A stretch of 64,000 nt of DNA from contig NZ_CP090644.1 of the NCBI RefSeq assembly GCF_029633825.1, forward strand, positions 62,001 to 126,000, given 5' to 3'. The DNA comes from Burkholderia contaminans (GTDB lineage: Bacteria; Pseudomonadota; Gammaproteobacteria; Burkholderiales; Burkholderiaceae). This document shows positions 6,829 through 16,060 of the stretch, piece after piece. The stretch's first letter is position 1. Each line of letters starts with the position of its first letter. The notes under the pieces were generated by a model. The model was not told where the DNA came from, ran no database searches, and worked only from the letters and a program-made list of their open reading frames with translations. The position numbers were made by a program, and so were the translations under genes.

Positions 6829-8887
6829 TCAACGCTCACCCAGCGGACTCGCCACCTTTTCACGAGGAACTGCCCTCTGGTGGCAACAGGCAAAGCTTCT
6901 CACCAGTGCGATCGTGGCGGTTGTCGTCGCGGCAATTCTCGTCGGTGCGCTGGCCGGCGGTGCATACGTGTACTTCGTCACGTCGGCCGAAACTCGCTAT
7001 TTGACGATCAAGCACCTTGAGGCGGAAATCCTCACCGTCGTTCCGATGGCGAATCCGAACGTCTCGTTCCATCTCGGCAACGACGACACGGCACTGCCGC
7101 CCGCTGCGGCGCGGTCGTTTACCGAGGATGCGGCCGACGAGTTCTTCGTCTATGCGCGCAATGCTGCCGTGTACGCTGTTCTAACGGCGATTGCCGTCAC
7201 GTTCCTTTCCGTCCTGTTTTGGATGGAGTACGGCCGCGGAAAACTTACCGACAAGCAGGTGCGCGGTGCCAAGCTCGTCAAAGCAAAGGAGCTCATCAAG
7301 GAACTGGAGGCTCGAGACGACGCGAGCCCCTATCGCATCGCCGGCGTGCCGATGCGGAAGAAGGCCGAAGTGCTCGGCACACTCTTTTCTGGTGCCCAAG
7401 GCAGTGGCAAGTCCCAGCAGTTTTTTGCGCTGATGGATCAGGTGCGCGCCCGCAAAAAACGGGCGATCGTCTATGACCCATCAGGTGAATTCACCGCTGC
7501 GTATTATCGCGAAGGGAAGGACGTCATCCTGAATCCCCTCGACGCGCGTAGCCCGAACTGGAATGCCTGGCGCGAAATCCAAAGCGAGATCCATTACGAC
7601 GGGCTGGCTGAGGGGCTCATTCCGATTCCGCCGAATGTCGCCGACCCATTCTTCGCGATTGCGGGGCGCATGGTTTTCAAGGGAGCGATTCGTGCGCTTG
7701 GCGGCGACAACAAACGAACCAACGCAGCGCTGTACAAGGCCATCGCCCATAGCAATCTCGAGGAATTGCACGCGATCCTAGCGAACGAGTCCGCGGCGAC
7801 CTACGTCGATCCAGTCACTGAGCGTACGGGCATGAGCCTTAAGATGACCGTGCAGAACCAGCTCGATTGCTTTCGTTACCTGCACGACGAAGGCGAGCCA
7901 TTTTCGATCCGAGAATGGATCCAGAATGAGGATGAAGACGACGATTCCTGGCTGTTCATTTCCGTCAACGAGGAGCAGAAAACCGCCCTGCTTCCGCTGA
8001 TCAGCCTCTGGTGTGATATCGCCATCCGCTCGCTGCTGACACTCAAGCCGATTCATCGCGAACGTCTCTGGTACTTCTATGACGAGCTCCCCACTCTGCA
8101 AAAGCTCGAGATCATGAAGCTCGCCGTTACCAACATTCGGAAGTACGGCGGTTGCTTCGTGCTCGGCATCCAGGACTTTTCCCAACTCTTCCAGATCTAC
8201 GGCGAGCACTTGGCGCGCACGATCATCTCCGGATGCCAGACCAAGCTCCTGTTGCGCGTGACCGATGGTGACGCGGCCAAGGCATTGGCCAACGCGATCG
8301 GTCAGGCCGACCTCGACGAAAAGGAAGAAAGCCTGAATCTCGGCATCGACGAGCGGCGCGACGGCATGAGCGTTTTTGCGCGACGCAATCTCCGCGATCT
8401 CGTCCTCTCATCCGAAATCCTGCACCTGCCCGACATGCAGGGCTATCTGGTCACACCGAGCGACTATCCGGTTGCTCGGGTCAAGTACGAATACGTCCCC
8501 CATCCCCAAACGGTGACGCCCTTCATCCCGCGCCAAACGTACGATCTCTGGCTTCCGGCAGGCGCTGTAGCTGACCGTCCGGCTGCGCCGGAGAGATCCG
8601 GCAGCGACCCGTCCCTGTCCCACTCCCCGTCACCCAATCCTTCCGGCGCACCGACCACGGCCGCCGAGGATTCGGCGACCAACGCCGCTGCGGCCGGCCC
8701 GGCTGTCGGTGCCTCCGCGCCGAACACTCCTCGTTCCGTAGTACAGCCGTCCAACGTGATCTCGCTGTCGACCGGCGAAATCGTCGACGGTGACACCGGC
8801 GAGGTTCACGATACGTCGGCTTCCCGCGAGCCAGGCGCCGGCGAACGGCCCACCGGCCGCGCCGGCCTCGGTGACCTGTTGGGGTGA
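6821..8887 (+). CDS. traD: Type IV coupling protein TraD/TrwB family
   Basis: The 688-residue protein has two N-terminal membrane segments (about residues 27-53 and 108-126), a Walker A motif GAQGSGKS near residue 190 and a Walker B-like FYDELP near residue 418, followed by the typical GIQDFSQLFQIYG segment. This is the hexameric ATPase that links the relaxosome to the secretion channel. The last 130 residues are Ser/Pro/Ala-rich and probably unstructured. It overlaps the RHH gene and is followed 6 bases later by the relaxase. Unlike F, traD and traI precede the transfer operon. Confidence 0.92.
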   Translation: MADQRSPSGLATFSRGTALWWQQAKLLTSAIVAVVVAAILVGALAGGAYVYFVTSAETRYLTIKHLEAEILTVVPMANPNVSFHLGNDDTALPPAAARSFTEDAADEFFVYARNAAVYAVLTAIAVTFLSVLFWMEYGRGKLTDKQVRGAKLVKAKELIKELEARDDASPYRIAGVPMRKKAEVLGTLFSGAQGSGKSQQFFALMDQVRARKKRAIVYDPSGEFTAAYYREGKDVILNPLDARSPNWNAWREIQSEIHYDGLAEGLIPIPPNVADPFFAIAGRMVFKGAIRALGGDNKRTNAALYKAIAHSNLEELHAILANESAATYVDPVTERTGMSLKMTVQNQLDCFRYLHDEGEPFSIREWIQNEDEDDDSWLFISVNEEQKTALLPLISLWCDIAIRSLLTLKPIHRERLWYFYDELPTLQKLEIMKLAVTNIRKYGGCFVLGIQDFSQLFQIYGEHLARTIISGCQTKLLLRVTDGDAAKALANAIGQADLDEKEESLNLGIDERRDGMSVFARRNLRDLVLSSEILHLPDMQGYLVTPSDYPVARVKYEYVPHPQTVTPFIPRQTYDLWLPAGAVADRPAAPERSGSDPSLSHSPSPNPSGAPTTAAEDSATNAAAAGPAVGASAPNTPRSVVQPSNVISLSTGEIVDGDTGEVHDTSASREPGAGERPTGRAGLGDLLG

Positions 8888-8893
8888 CACGCC

Positions 8894-11788
8894 ATGATGA
8901 GCATGCACAATGTCGGCAGCGCCAGCCAAGCGCTCCACTATTTTTCGAAAGACAACTACTACACCACCGATCAGGGACTCGAACATTCCGCCTGGTTCGG
9001 CAAGGGGGCGGCCACCCTCGGTCTGAACGGGCAAGTCGATCGGAACGTGTTTTTCAAACTGCTGTCTGGGCAGGTCGGCGATCAGCAACTCGGTCGCGTC
9101 GTCTTGGACGAGAATGGCGAGCCCGAGGTCGTGCATCGGCCCGGCATCGATTTGACGTTTTCGGCACCGAAAAGCGTCAGTATCGCTGCCGAAGTTTTCG
9201 AAGATCGCGAGGTCCGTCTCGCCCACGAGGAAGCCGTCAAGGAGGCGCTCGAGTACGTCGAGGCGTATGTGGCGCAGGCCCGCAAAACGGTCGATGGCGA
9301 GACGCTGGTCGAGCCGACCGGCAATGTAGTAGCCGCCCTCTTTCGACACAACACGAGCCGAGATCTCGACCCCGATACGCATACCCACGCCCTGGTCATG
9401 AACGCGACCCAACGCGCCGATGGCGAATGGCGATCGCTCACCAATGACGAGTTGTACGTGCAGCAGAAGGTGATCGGGGCAATCTACACGTCCTCGCTCG
9501 CGCGCGGGTTGCAGAAGCGCGGCTATGCCATCACGGCACCCGACGAGAACGGGAATTTCGAACTGGTCGGCGTCACGCGGGAGCAAATTGAACACTTCAG
9601 CCAGCGCTCGGCAGCGCGCGATCGATGGCTGCGGGCCAACGGAATCGATCCTGCAAACGCCACGGCCGCCGAGAAGGAGCGTGCCGTGCTCGCGACCCGC
9701 GAACGCAAGGTCGGCGTCGACCATGAGGCCTTGTCGGTTCAATGGCGTGAGCGCGCACAAGCAGTCGACCTCGACTACAGCGTCATCCAGCAGAAGGCAC
9801 GGGAGGCGCGGGAAGCGGGAACGGATGCACGGGTCGTCAAGTTGTCCGGTATTGAAGCCCTACGGTTCGCTGCGTCTCACCTCGGTGAGCGCGAAATCGT
9901 GCTGAACCAATATGACCTCGTCCAGACCGCGCTCGAACATGCGGTCGGCCGAACGTCTCCGAATCAGATTCTCGATGCCTACAAAAAGCTGGTCCATCAA
10001 GGCAAGATCGTCGACCTTCCGGACGGCAACATTACCACCGAGAAGATGCTCAACACGGAGCGCTGGACGGTCGAGAACGCGCTCGCGCAGCGAGATGCGA
10101 CGCCGGCGATCGCGCCTGCCGAATTAGTCCGGTCCAGAATCGAACAGGCCATCGCCACCGCGCGTGCGGAGCGGAACGATTCCACCTTCGACTACACCCC
10201 CGGCCAGCGAGGCGCGATCGAGCATGCGCTGACGAGCAGAGACCGGATCGTCGCGGTGCAGGGGCTCGCCGGCGTGGGCAAAACCACGATGGTCAAGGGA
10301 ACAGTCCAGGTCGCGCACGAGCAGGGTTGGCTTGTACGAGGGATGGCCGCAACCGGGCAGGCTGCCAAGCAGCTCGAGAACGACTCCGGTATCCAGGCCG
10401 ATACGGTTACGATGTTCGAGATTCATGAGCAGCGGCGCCAGGATGATTTGAAGGTCCTGCGCGAGTATGTGCCGGACCTATCACGAGAGCGCGAGCTCTG
10501 GCTCGTCGACGAGTCATCGTTCCTCGCCCAACGGCAAATGGCTCGCCTATTTAAGATGGCGGAACGAGCGGATGCGAAGGTCATCCTCCTTGGCGACCGC
10601 CTCCAGCTGCAGGCCATCGAGGCGGGCAAACCGTTTGAGATCCTGCAGGACGAGGGCGTGACCACCGCTCAGATGACCCAGATCCAGCGCCAGAAGAATC
10701 CCGAGTTGCAGCAGGCAGTCGCGATCACCGTGGGCACCGCCGACCTTGCACCGGATGAGCCCCTCACCGACCTGAACCTCGCACGTAACGCTCGCGCCTT
10801 CGACTTTCTCGAGCGAGCTGGGCGCGTGACGGAACACGAGGATCCGCGAGACCTGATCGACCTGTTGGCGCGCCAGTACGTCGACCGGGGACCACGAAGA
10901 AATCAGACGATCATCATCACCCCGTTTAACGAGGACCGCGTCGAAATCAACAATGCGGTTCGGGCGGAGCTGCAGGAGCGTGGCGATCTCGATGTCAACG
11001 ACTCGGCACACACCATCTTCCGGTCCGACGGCGATTTGACCCGGGCCAAGCAGAAGGAGGCGCAGTACTACACCAAGGATATGACCGTCCGGTTTGGTCG
11101 TGACTATCAGAAAATACTCGCCTCCCGCGGCGAATACATGGGCGTTGTGGGCACTCGACCCGACGAGGGTATCGTCGTTCTGCGGAAGTCCGACGGGTCT
11201 CTAATGGAATGGGAACCGAAAAAGTACAACCGGGTGGAGGTGTATCTCTCGGAAACGAGGAATCTCGCCGCGCGTGACGTCATCCGCTTCACCCGCGGCG
11301 ACGAGCTCGTCAAGAATGGCCACGAGGCGACCGTCGTTTCTGTCAACGAGAACCAGGCGGTCCTGCGGCTCGCGGATGGCAAGGAAATTCCTTGGGATCT
11401 CGACGCGCAGCGTCATTGGGATCACGCGTACGCGGTGACGGTTCACGCAGGCCAAGGCGCGACCCGCGAGCAAGCCATGCTGCATATCCCTTCACACAAA
11501 ATGGAGCGTGATCCGGAAGATGCTCGGCGCCAGTCAGACGTCGCGATGACGGTGCGTAGGATCTTCGGCGACCGGAGCTTCTATGTCGGGCTCACCCGGG
11601 CGGTCGAGGATCTCCAGATTTTCACGACCGACGCAATTCTCGCTCGAGCGGCCGTCTCACGCCACCAGGACAAGTCAAGCGCCATCGAGACGCTGCGTGA
11701 ACATGAGCTGGCCGAGCAGGCGAATACCCAGCCGCAGCGCCAGCGACGTCAACAAGCTGCGCAACAGATGCAGATCGAGCCGGACTGA
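8894..11788 (+). CDS. traI: MobF relaxase-helicase TraI/TrwC family
   Basis: The 964-residue protein has the MobF layout. The N-terminal relaxase domain carries candidate catalytic tyrosines (DNYYTTD, residues 16-22), the segment GIDLTFSAPKSVSI and the metal-binding HTHALVMN motif near residue 162. A helicase domain follows with Walker A GLAGVGKTT near residue 459 and Walker B LWLVDES near residue 535. Its length equals that of TrwC of R388 and is much shorter than F TraI. It nicks oriT, stays covalently bound and unwinds the strand. The start could also be at 8897 or 8903; all lie close behind GGGGTGA. Confidence 0.95.
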   Translation: MMSMHNVGSASQALHYFSKDNYYTTDQGLEHSAWFGKGAATLGLNGQVDRNVFFKLLSGQVGDQQLGRVVLDENGEPEVVHRPGIDLTFSAPKSVSIAAEVFEDREVRLAHEEAVKEALEYVEAYVAQARKTVDGETLVEPTGNVVAALFRHNTSRDLDPDTHTHALVMNATQRADGEWRSLTNDELYVQQKVIGAIYTSSLARGLQKRGYAITAPDENGNFELVGVTREQIEHFSQRSAARDRWLRANGIDPANATAAEKERAVLATRERKVGVDHEALSVQWRERAQAVDLDYSVIQQKAREAREAGTDARVVKLSGIEALRFAASHLGEREIVLNQYDLVQTALEHAVGRTSPNQILDAYKKLVHQGKIVDLPDGNITTEKMLNTERWTVENALAQRDATPAIAPAELVRSRIEQAIATARAERNDSTFDYTPGQRGAIEHALTSRDRIVAVQGLAGVGKTTMVKGTVQVAHEQGWLVRGMAATGQAAKQLENDSGIQADTVTMFEIHEQRRQDDLKVLREYVPDLSRERELWLVDESSFLAQRQMARLFKMAERADAKVILLGDRLQLQAIEAGKPFEILQDEGVTTAQMTQIQRQKNPELQQAVAITVGTADLAPDEPLTDLNLARNARAFDFLERAGRVTEHEDPRDLIDLLARQYVDRGPRRNQTIIITPFNEDRVEINNAVRAELQERGDLDVNDSAHTIFRSDGDLTRAKQKEAQYYTKDMTVRFGRDYQKILASRGEYMGVVGTRPDEGIVVLRKSDGSLMEWEPKKYNRVEVYLSETRNLAARDVIRFTRGDELVKNGHEATVVSVNENQAVLRLADGKEIPWDLDAQRHWDHAYAVTVHAGQGATREQAMLHIPSHKMERDPEDARRQSDVAMTVRRIFGDRSFYVGLTRAVEDLQIFTTDAILARAAVSRHQDKSSAIETLREHELAEQANTQPQRQRRQQAAQQMQIEPD

Positions 11789-12202
11789 GGTTGCGGCGCG
11801 CGCCCGCGACGGACGCTGTTCCATCGCCTCGCCGCTACGGTTATAGGGGCGATGCTCGGTCGCAGGCGCGCTGCGCGTTCAAATTAAATCAAATCGAAAG
11901 AATTGTGTTGGAGTCTCGAATATACCTTTCGATTTGTTGACATCTGTTCGGCGCGGGAACCTCCGTATTGCAAAGCGGTAAAGAATTCCAAATCGATGTC
12001 GATATCATCGTGTAGGATCAGCAGCGGTACTATTTCCCCGTGCACCTGCGGTCTCGCGATGTATTAGAAATTTCAACTAAAACCACATCGTATGTTTGCG
12101 AAAAACAATAAATTTATGTGTAGAGGGCCGAAGGCGGTGCTTCAACGAGTAACCTTCGTTTCGATTTTTGTAATAGTTTTCATGATATCTGCGGGAAACG
12201 TT
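11789..12202. other. Intergenic boundary where GC content drops
   Basis: After the relaxase gene the DNA changes within about 100 bases from GC-rich to AT-rich (AAATTAAATCAAATCGAAAG near 11880). No gene with support is visible up to the cupin start. It marks the left edge of a cargo island of different composition. Confidence 0.5.
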
Positions 12203-12727
12203 ATGCCAAATTCAAATAGCAGCAGACCTCGCGAATCCAGGGAATTCTGGATGGAGAAACTTGGTCTGGAGCCTCATCCGGAAGGAGGCTATTTTAGATA
12301 CGCATTTGGTTCTGACATTTATCGAAAGACGGCGAGCGGCGCTGAAAGGAAAAATTATAGCGGAATCTATTTCATGGTGACCCATGATAGCCCGTCGCAC
12401 TTCCATCAGATGATATCCGATGAAATATGGTACTACCACTCTGGCGACCCGCTCATGATGCACGTCATCGATGAAACGGGAGCATATCGGACGGTCCGTC
12501 TCGGCCCGAACGTGGAACATGGAGAGGTACTTTCTGTAGTTATGCGCGGAGGATGGATTTTCGGGGCGTCGGTCGATTCAGGTGATTACACGTTGGTCAG
12601 TTGCGCTGTTGTGCCGGGATTTGACGATGCTGATTATAGAATTCTTACTCAGTCCGAGTTGCTGGGAAAGTATCCGCAATATCGAGATATCATATTGAAG
12701 ATGGCGTATCAGAATCTGCCCAAGTGA
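12203..12727 (+). CDS. Cupin family protein (DUF985 / Cupin_5)
   Basis: The segments LGLEPHPEGGYFRYAFGSD, SGIYFMVTHDSPSHFHQM, DEIWYYHSGDPLMMHVID and VSCAVVPGFDDADYRILTQ match the DUF985 cupin family closely. The histidines of SHFHQ and the DEIWYYH strand belong to the cupin core. Cytosolic family members usually start about 15-25 residues before LGLEPHPEGG, which favours ATG 12203; the frame is open back to ATG 12092 and the extra 37 residues would form a hydrophobic signal-like segment. Substrate is unknown. Codon use is AT-richer than the tra genes, suggesting separate acquisition. Confidence 0.8.
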   Translation: MPNSNSSRPRESREFWMEKLGLEPHPEGGYFRYAFGSDIYRKTASGAERKNYSGIYFMVTHDSPSHFHQMISDEIWYYHSGDPLMMHVIDETGAYRTVRLGPNVEHGEVLSVVMRGGWIFGASVDSGDYTLVSCAVVPGFDDADYRILTQSELLGKYPQYRDIILKMAYQNLPK

Positions 12728-12804
12728 CGTAAGTGTTCGGTTTTCCAAGGTAGGCCGGTGGTGCTTTTGGTTGTTTGGTGGATCGATTTTGAACAGGCGC
12801 AATT

Positions 12805-13707
12805 ATGGTAACGGCAAATAGTATCCCGAGATGCCAGGTAGAGGCGATTCTTCCGAAGGATGGTGAAAAGCGATTTTCGGTCGCGAGAGTGCGCGTGAAT
12901 GATACGGGTATTTCGATGAAGCTGCCCGTTGGTGAACTGTTAGAGGCGGATTGGATTGGCAAATTCTCTGCCAACGATGTCGCATTGCTCGCTACGGTAA
13001 ATGCTAACGACGTCAATATCCAGAACATCACCGAGCGAGTGCCGCACTTCCCTTACGGGATTATTTATCTTACGGCACTTTTCAGCGTCATGTTGGTCAC
13101 TACCAATTTAATTGGAGATAGTATCACCACCATCAACCTGCCGTTCCTGCATGGGTACAGCGTCCTCTTTCCGACCGCGCTAGTCGTTTTTCCGTTGACG
13201 TATTGCTTTGGGGCTTGCATAACGGAGACGTATGGATTTGTTGTAAGTCGCCATGTGATATGGGGTGCGTTTTTAGTGAACATCCCGGTTATTCTGATTA
13301 TTCTGTCGCTCGAGAAGGCGGGATGGCTGGGCGGTAGCGTTCTCGGAGTGTCCCATCAAATGATGAGGGCGCTGGGCGCGTCGGCTGTCGGCTACTTCGC
13401 AGGCGAGTTATCTAATTCGCTGGTCGTATCTAGGCTGAAGATCGCACTAAGAGGCCGCGCCCTGATTCTTCGTTTTCTTGCGGCCAATGCAGTCGGAGCA
13501 GTCGTCGATAGCGTTCTATTTGGGACACTATTGTTTTACGGTGTTGTGCCGTTGACTGTGCTTCTCAAGATCGTGCTTGCACAAATCACGATAAAGATGT
13601 TGTACGAAATGGCGTTCTCTGTCTTGTTTTCCAGAATCGTTCTCTGGATAAAGTCGCGTGATGGTGTCGATCATTACGACTATAAGGTGAATTTCATTCG
13701 GAGCTAG
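12805..13707 (+). CDS. VUT/YhhQ-type transporter with N-terminal extension
   Basis: Residues from about 80 onward form six or so membrane segments with the hallmarks of the VUT family (queuosine precursor transporters): YLTALFSVMLVTTNLIGD, TALVVFPLTYCFGACITETYG, GYFAGELSNSLVVSRLK and NAVGAVVDSVLFGTLLFYGV. The family imports precursors such as preQ0/preQ1 in several bacteria; the substrate here is inferred from family. Residues 1-80 form an unusual soluble extension of unknown role. It sits 77 bases after the cupin gene in the same direction and ends convergently, overlapping the regulator by 14 bases. Confidence 0.8.
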   Translation: MVTANSIPRCQVEAILPKDGEKRFSVARVRVNDTGISMKLPVGELLEADWIGKFSANDVALLATVNANDVNIQNITERVPHFPYGIIYLTALFSVMLVTTNLIGDSITTINLPFLHGYSVLFPTALVVFPLTYCFGACITETYGFVVSRHVIWGAFLVNIPVILIILSLEKAGWLGGSVLGVSHQMMRALGASAVGYFAGELSNSLVVSRLKIALRGRALILRFLAANAVGAVVDSVLFGTLLFYGVVPLTVLLKIVLAQITIKMLYEMAFSVLFSRIVLWIKSRDGVDHYDYKVNFIRS

Positions 13708-14311
13708 TGCCCATTATAATTTCCACAACTTTTCCGATGATCGCTTGCTCATTTATCAATATGGGCCGGCGCTTTGAGGTTGATTCTATGTCGTAACCGA
13801 TGAGTTTTTCGCCATCCGTCAACTTGACGAAGGTGTAAGTTTGTTCATCTACTTCGACAAATGCAAAATCGCCTGAATCAAGAGAAGCATAATCTCCTAT
13901 GACAAGGATGGCATTGTGCGGAAGCGGTTCGGTGCGGCTCTTGGGGGCGAGTGCAATCGCAAATCGACTCGAATTTGCGTTCGATACCCTGATCCACAGC
14001 TGACCGTGGCGCGGCGCCGCGGATACTTTTCGCGCGTCGCGCAGACTCCGCTGCTCATAGACAGGCACGAACCCCCTGCTCTCTTCGCCGAAGAGGGACG
14101 ACATCGGAACGGCGAAAAACCGGGCAATTGCTGAAATCGTGCTCAGTCTCGGATCGATAGTTTCACCCGATAACAGGCGGCTGAGCGTCCCCCGGTCAAG
14201 ATCGATCGCGCGCGACAGTTCCGAGTCGTTAACCCCGGCCTCCTGCTGCAAGTGTTTGATTGTTGCCACAAACGTGGCCGCTAGACTTGCAAGTTCTTCC
14301 TTTTTCTTCAC
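13694..14311 (-). CDS. XRE-family regulator with S24-like C-terminal domain
   Basis: The protein (205 residues, GTG start at 14311) has an N-terminal helix-turn-helix (NDSELSRAIDLDRGTLSRLL, then PRLSTISAIARFFAV) and a C-terminal beta-rich region (ILVIGDYASLDSGDFAFVEV, then KLIGYDIESTSKRRPIL, IIGKVVEII) like the S24/LexA fold of phage-type repressors. I do not see a clear catalytic Ser-Lys pair, so self-cleavage is doubtful. A palindrome upstream of its start suggests autoregulation. Confidence 0.8.
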   Translation of the reverse strand: MKKKEELASLAATFVATIKHLQQEAGVNDSELSRAIDLDRGTLSRLLSGETIDPRLSTISAIARFFAVPMSSLFGEESRGFVPVYEQRSLRDARKVSAAPRHGQLWIRVSNANSSRFAIALAPKSRTEPLPHNAILVIGDYASLDSGDFAFVEVDEQTYTFVKLTDGEKLIGYDIESTSKRRPILINEQAIIGKVVEIIMGTSSE

Positions 14312-14348
14312 GCGCTTTGTCCGACCCTAATTTTTGTTCAACGAAGGA

Positions 14349-14384
14349 GTTGAAAATTTTCAACATCCTGTTACAGTTGGTAAC
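14349..14384. promoter_or_regulatory. Candidate operators for the XRE regulator
   Basis: GTTGAAAATTTTCAAC (14349-14364) is a perfect 16-bp palindrome 37 bases upstream of the regulator start. A second inverted repeat, GTTAC-AGTTG-GTAAC, follows at 14370-14384. Both lie between the divergent regulator and the gene at 14525, a classic place for a repressor operator. Confidence 0.6.
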
Positions 14385-14524
14385 GTCATTTGCTGGTCGA
14401 CCGATCGGCGCTGGTCAGGGTGAGAGGACAAGATCGTCGTCTCCCGCTGCGCCCTGCAAAATATGTTGTTTTGCAATGCAAGTCATGTTCTAATGCAGTG
14501 CAATACAGGTAATGTTGGTAGAAA

Positions 14525-14845
14525 TTGAATCGAACCATCCGAATCGGTAGCTATCGCTTTACTATCCTCCAGTTGAGCACATTGGAGGGTGGGTTGAGCA
14601 AGATTACTGAGGCGGAATTTCGGGATGCCGCGAAGAACAACGCTATCAAGCACGCATCGGTTTTGCGCACGGATAGGGGCTATCTCTTCGTCGTCGAACT
14701 GTCTTGGAAAGAGGGCTTGCACACGTTGTATACGTTCCGCAATGAACCGAGGACATGGGCAAGCCTGGATAGCATGATGAAGTACTTTGAGAAGCACGAG
14801 CTGAACGTTAACGTGATCACCCTGCAGTGGAATCCAAAGGGATGA
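14525..14845 (+). CDS. Hypothetical protein
   Basis: The frame starts at TTG 14525 (a second TTG at 14594 follows GGAGGGTGGG) and encodes up to 106 residues. The composition is that of a soluble alpha/beta protein: TIRIGSYRFTILQLSTLEGG, SKITEAEFRDAAKNNAIKHA, LFVVELSWKEGLHTLYTF, and a terminal SMMKYFEKHELNVNVITLQW. No family is recognised. It is divergent from the XRE regulator, whose operator lies upstream, so the regulator may control it. Confidence 0.55.
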   Translation: MNRTIRIGSYRFTILQLSTLEGGLSKITEAEFRDAAKNNAIKHASVLRTDRGYLFVVELSWKEGLHTLYTFRNEPRTWASLDSMMKYFEKHELNVNVITLQWNPKG

Positions 14846-15562
14846 GCGGTACGAACCTGGTAGCTCCAGGTAGCGGCAGTCGCCAGGTTTACCGATGCGA
14901 AGTCGGCCCGGCCTCTGAGCCGCTCGCGCGAAAGCGTAATGAGTTCTGAGCGCTGCCCACGTGTGACTAGCTGTTCTATACGCGATCTTGGTCAATTGAC
15001 CGCCGTGGGTTTTGAAGTGGACAAAAAAACATGTGCGGCGCTTCGAATATCGTCACGCCGCAGATTCGGAAAGTCTCCGAACATTCATGTCTGTGTTGTG
15101 CAGTTGTAGTTAATTAAGACGGACATACAGGGTGCGCCAACACCCCATATGTCCTGACCACAAGCAAATAGCTGGGAAAGCTGAGAGAGACCACTCGTGG
15201 CTACAGATATTGTACGTCAATCCTTCGGGATTGACGCATTCGATGCGTCCCTTTTTAAGGCGACGGCGATACGCCTTGTCCACCGCACCGGAATATCACG
15301 CGCGAGCAAGACATTCGATCGCTGTTCCGCGTCAAACCTCCTCCGCAGCGGCATGTCTTGCCCTGCGGGTTCGGTGTCACGCATCTTTTCGGACGGACCC
15401 CCTTTTTGCTCCATGTTGCTCTTTTGGTACGAGCAGCTTTCGCTCGTATCCCGCCTGTCGCTTTCTTCTCTCAGTGCCTCGACTGCAGGCGGTCTCGTAG
15501 CGTTTCGGGGCAACCCGATACGCTACGTTTTTTATTCCGTGCGTCGCCACTCATCGTGTGCG
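14846..15562. other. Long leader region before the tra operon
   Basis: No gene is supported in these 717 bases, although a frame in phase with the transglycosylase is open back to 15197. Visible elements are a perfect 12-bp palindrome GGTCAATTGACC at 14990-15001 and a hairpin CGTCAATC-CTTCGG-GATTGACG at 15215-15236 with a UUCG-type tetraloop. The region probably contains the tra promoter and untranslated leader. No -10/-35 pair stands out. Confidence 0.45.
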
Positions 15563-16060
15563 ATGCGCACCTTCTGCGTGGCAGTTGCTGCCACGATCGC
15601 CCTGCTCGCTTCTCCGCCAGCGACCGCGGACGTTTGCAAGGGCAATATCTTCAATGAGGCGGCAGCACTCTATCACCTCGATCCCGATCTCCTGCGGGCG
15701 ATAACCTGGGTCGAATCCCGTGGCGTGCCCGGCGCCGTTGGGCCGCGCTTGCCGGACGGCCACAGGGCGTGGGGAGCCGCGCAAATCAACGATGTCCATC
15801 TTCCCGAACTCGTCAGCTACGGCGTCACCCAACGCGACCTCCTGAACCCGTGCGTGAACCTTAAGCTCAGCGCGTGGGTGCTCGCCAACTGCATCCAGGC
15901 CAAGGGCGCGACCTGGGCCGCCGTCGGTTGCTACAACACAGGGCCCGGTTCCACGAACATCGCCGCCCAGGCGCGCTATGTCCGGCTGGTGCAGCGCGCA
16001 TATGCGGGCTATCGCGCCCAGTCGGCGCTCGGCAAGGTCGCCGAAGGAGGCGCGCGATGA
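15563..16060 (+). CDS. Periplasmic lytic transglycosylase of the transfer system (VirB1/TrbN type)
   Basis: From ATG 15563 the protein has 165 residues: a signal peptide (FCVAVAATIALLASPPATA), then an SLT fold with FNEAAALYHLDPDLLRAITW, the catalytic glutamate in WVESRG near residue 51, the segment AWGAAQIND, and CYNTGPGS near the end. It should open the peptidoglycan locally for assembly of the conjugation channel. It overlaps the next gene by 4 bases (ATGA) and opens the F-type operon. Confidence 0.88.
   Translation: MRTFCVAVAATIALLASPPATADVCKGNIFNEAAALYHLDPDLLRAITWVESRGVPGAVGPRLPDGHRAWGAAQINDVHLPELVSYGVTQRDLLNPCVNLKLSAWVLANCIQAKGATWAAVGCYNTGPGSTNIAAQARYVRLVQRAYAGYRAQSALGKVAEGGAR

Noticed and set aside
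15197..15562. N-terminal extension of the lytic transglycosylase
   Set aside because: The signal peptide starts at 15563; the upstream part is low-quality sequence with an RNA hairpin and no conserved segment.
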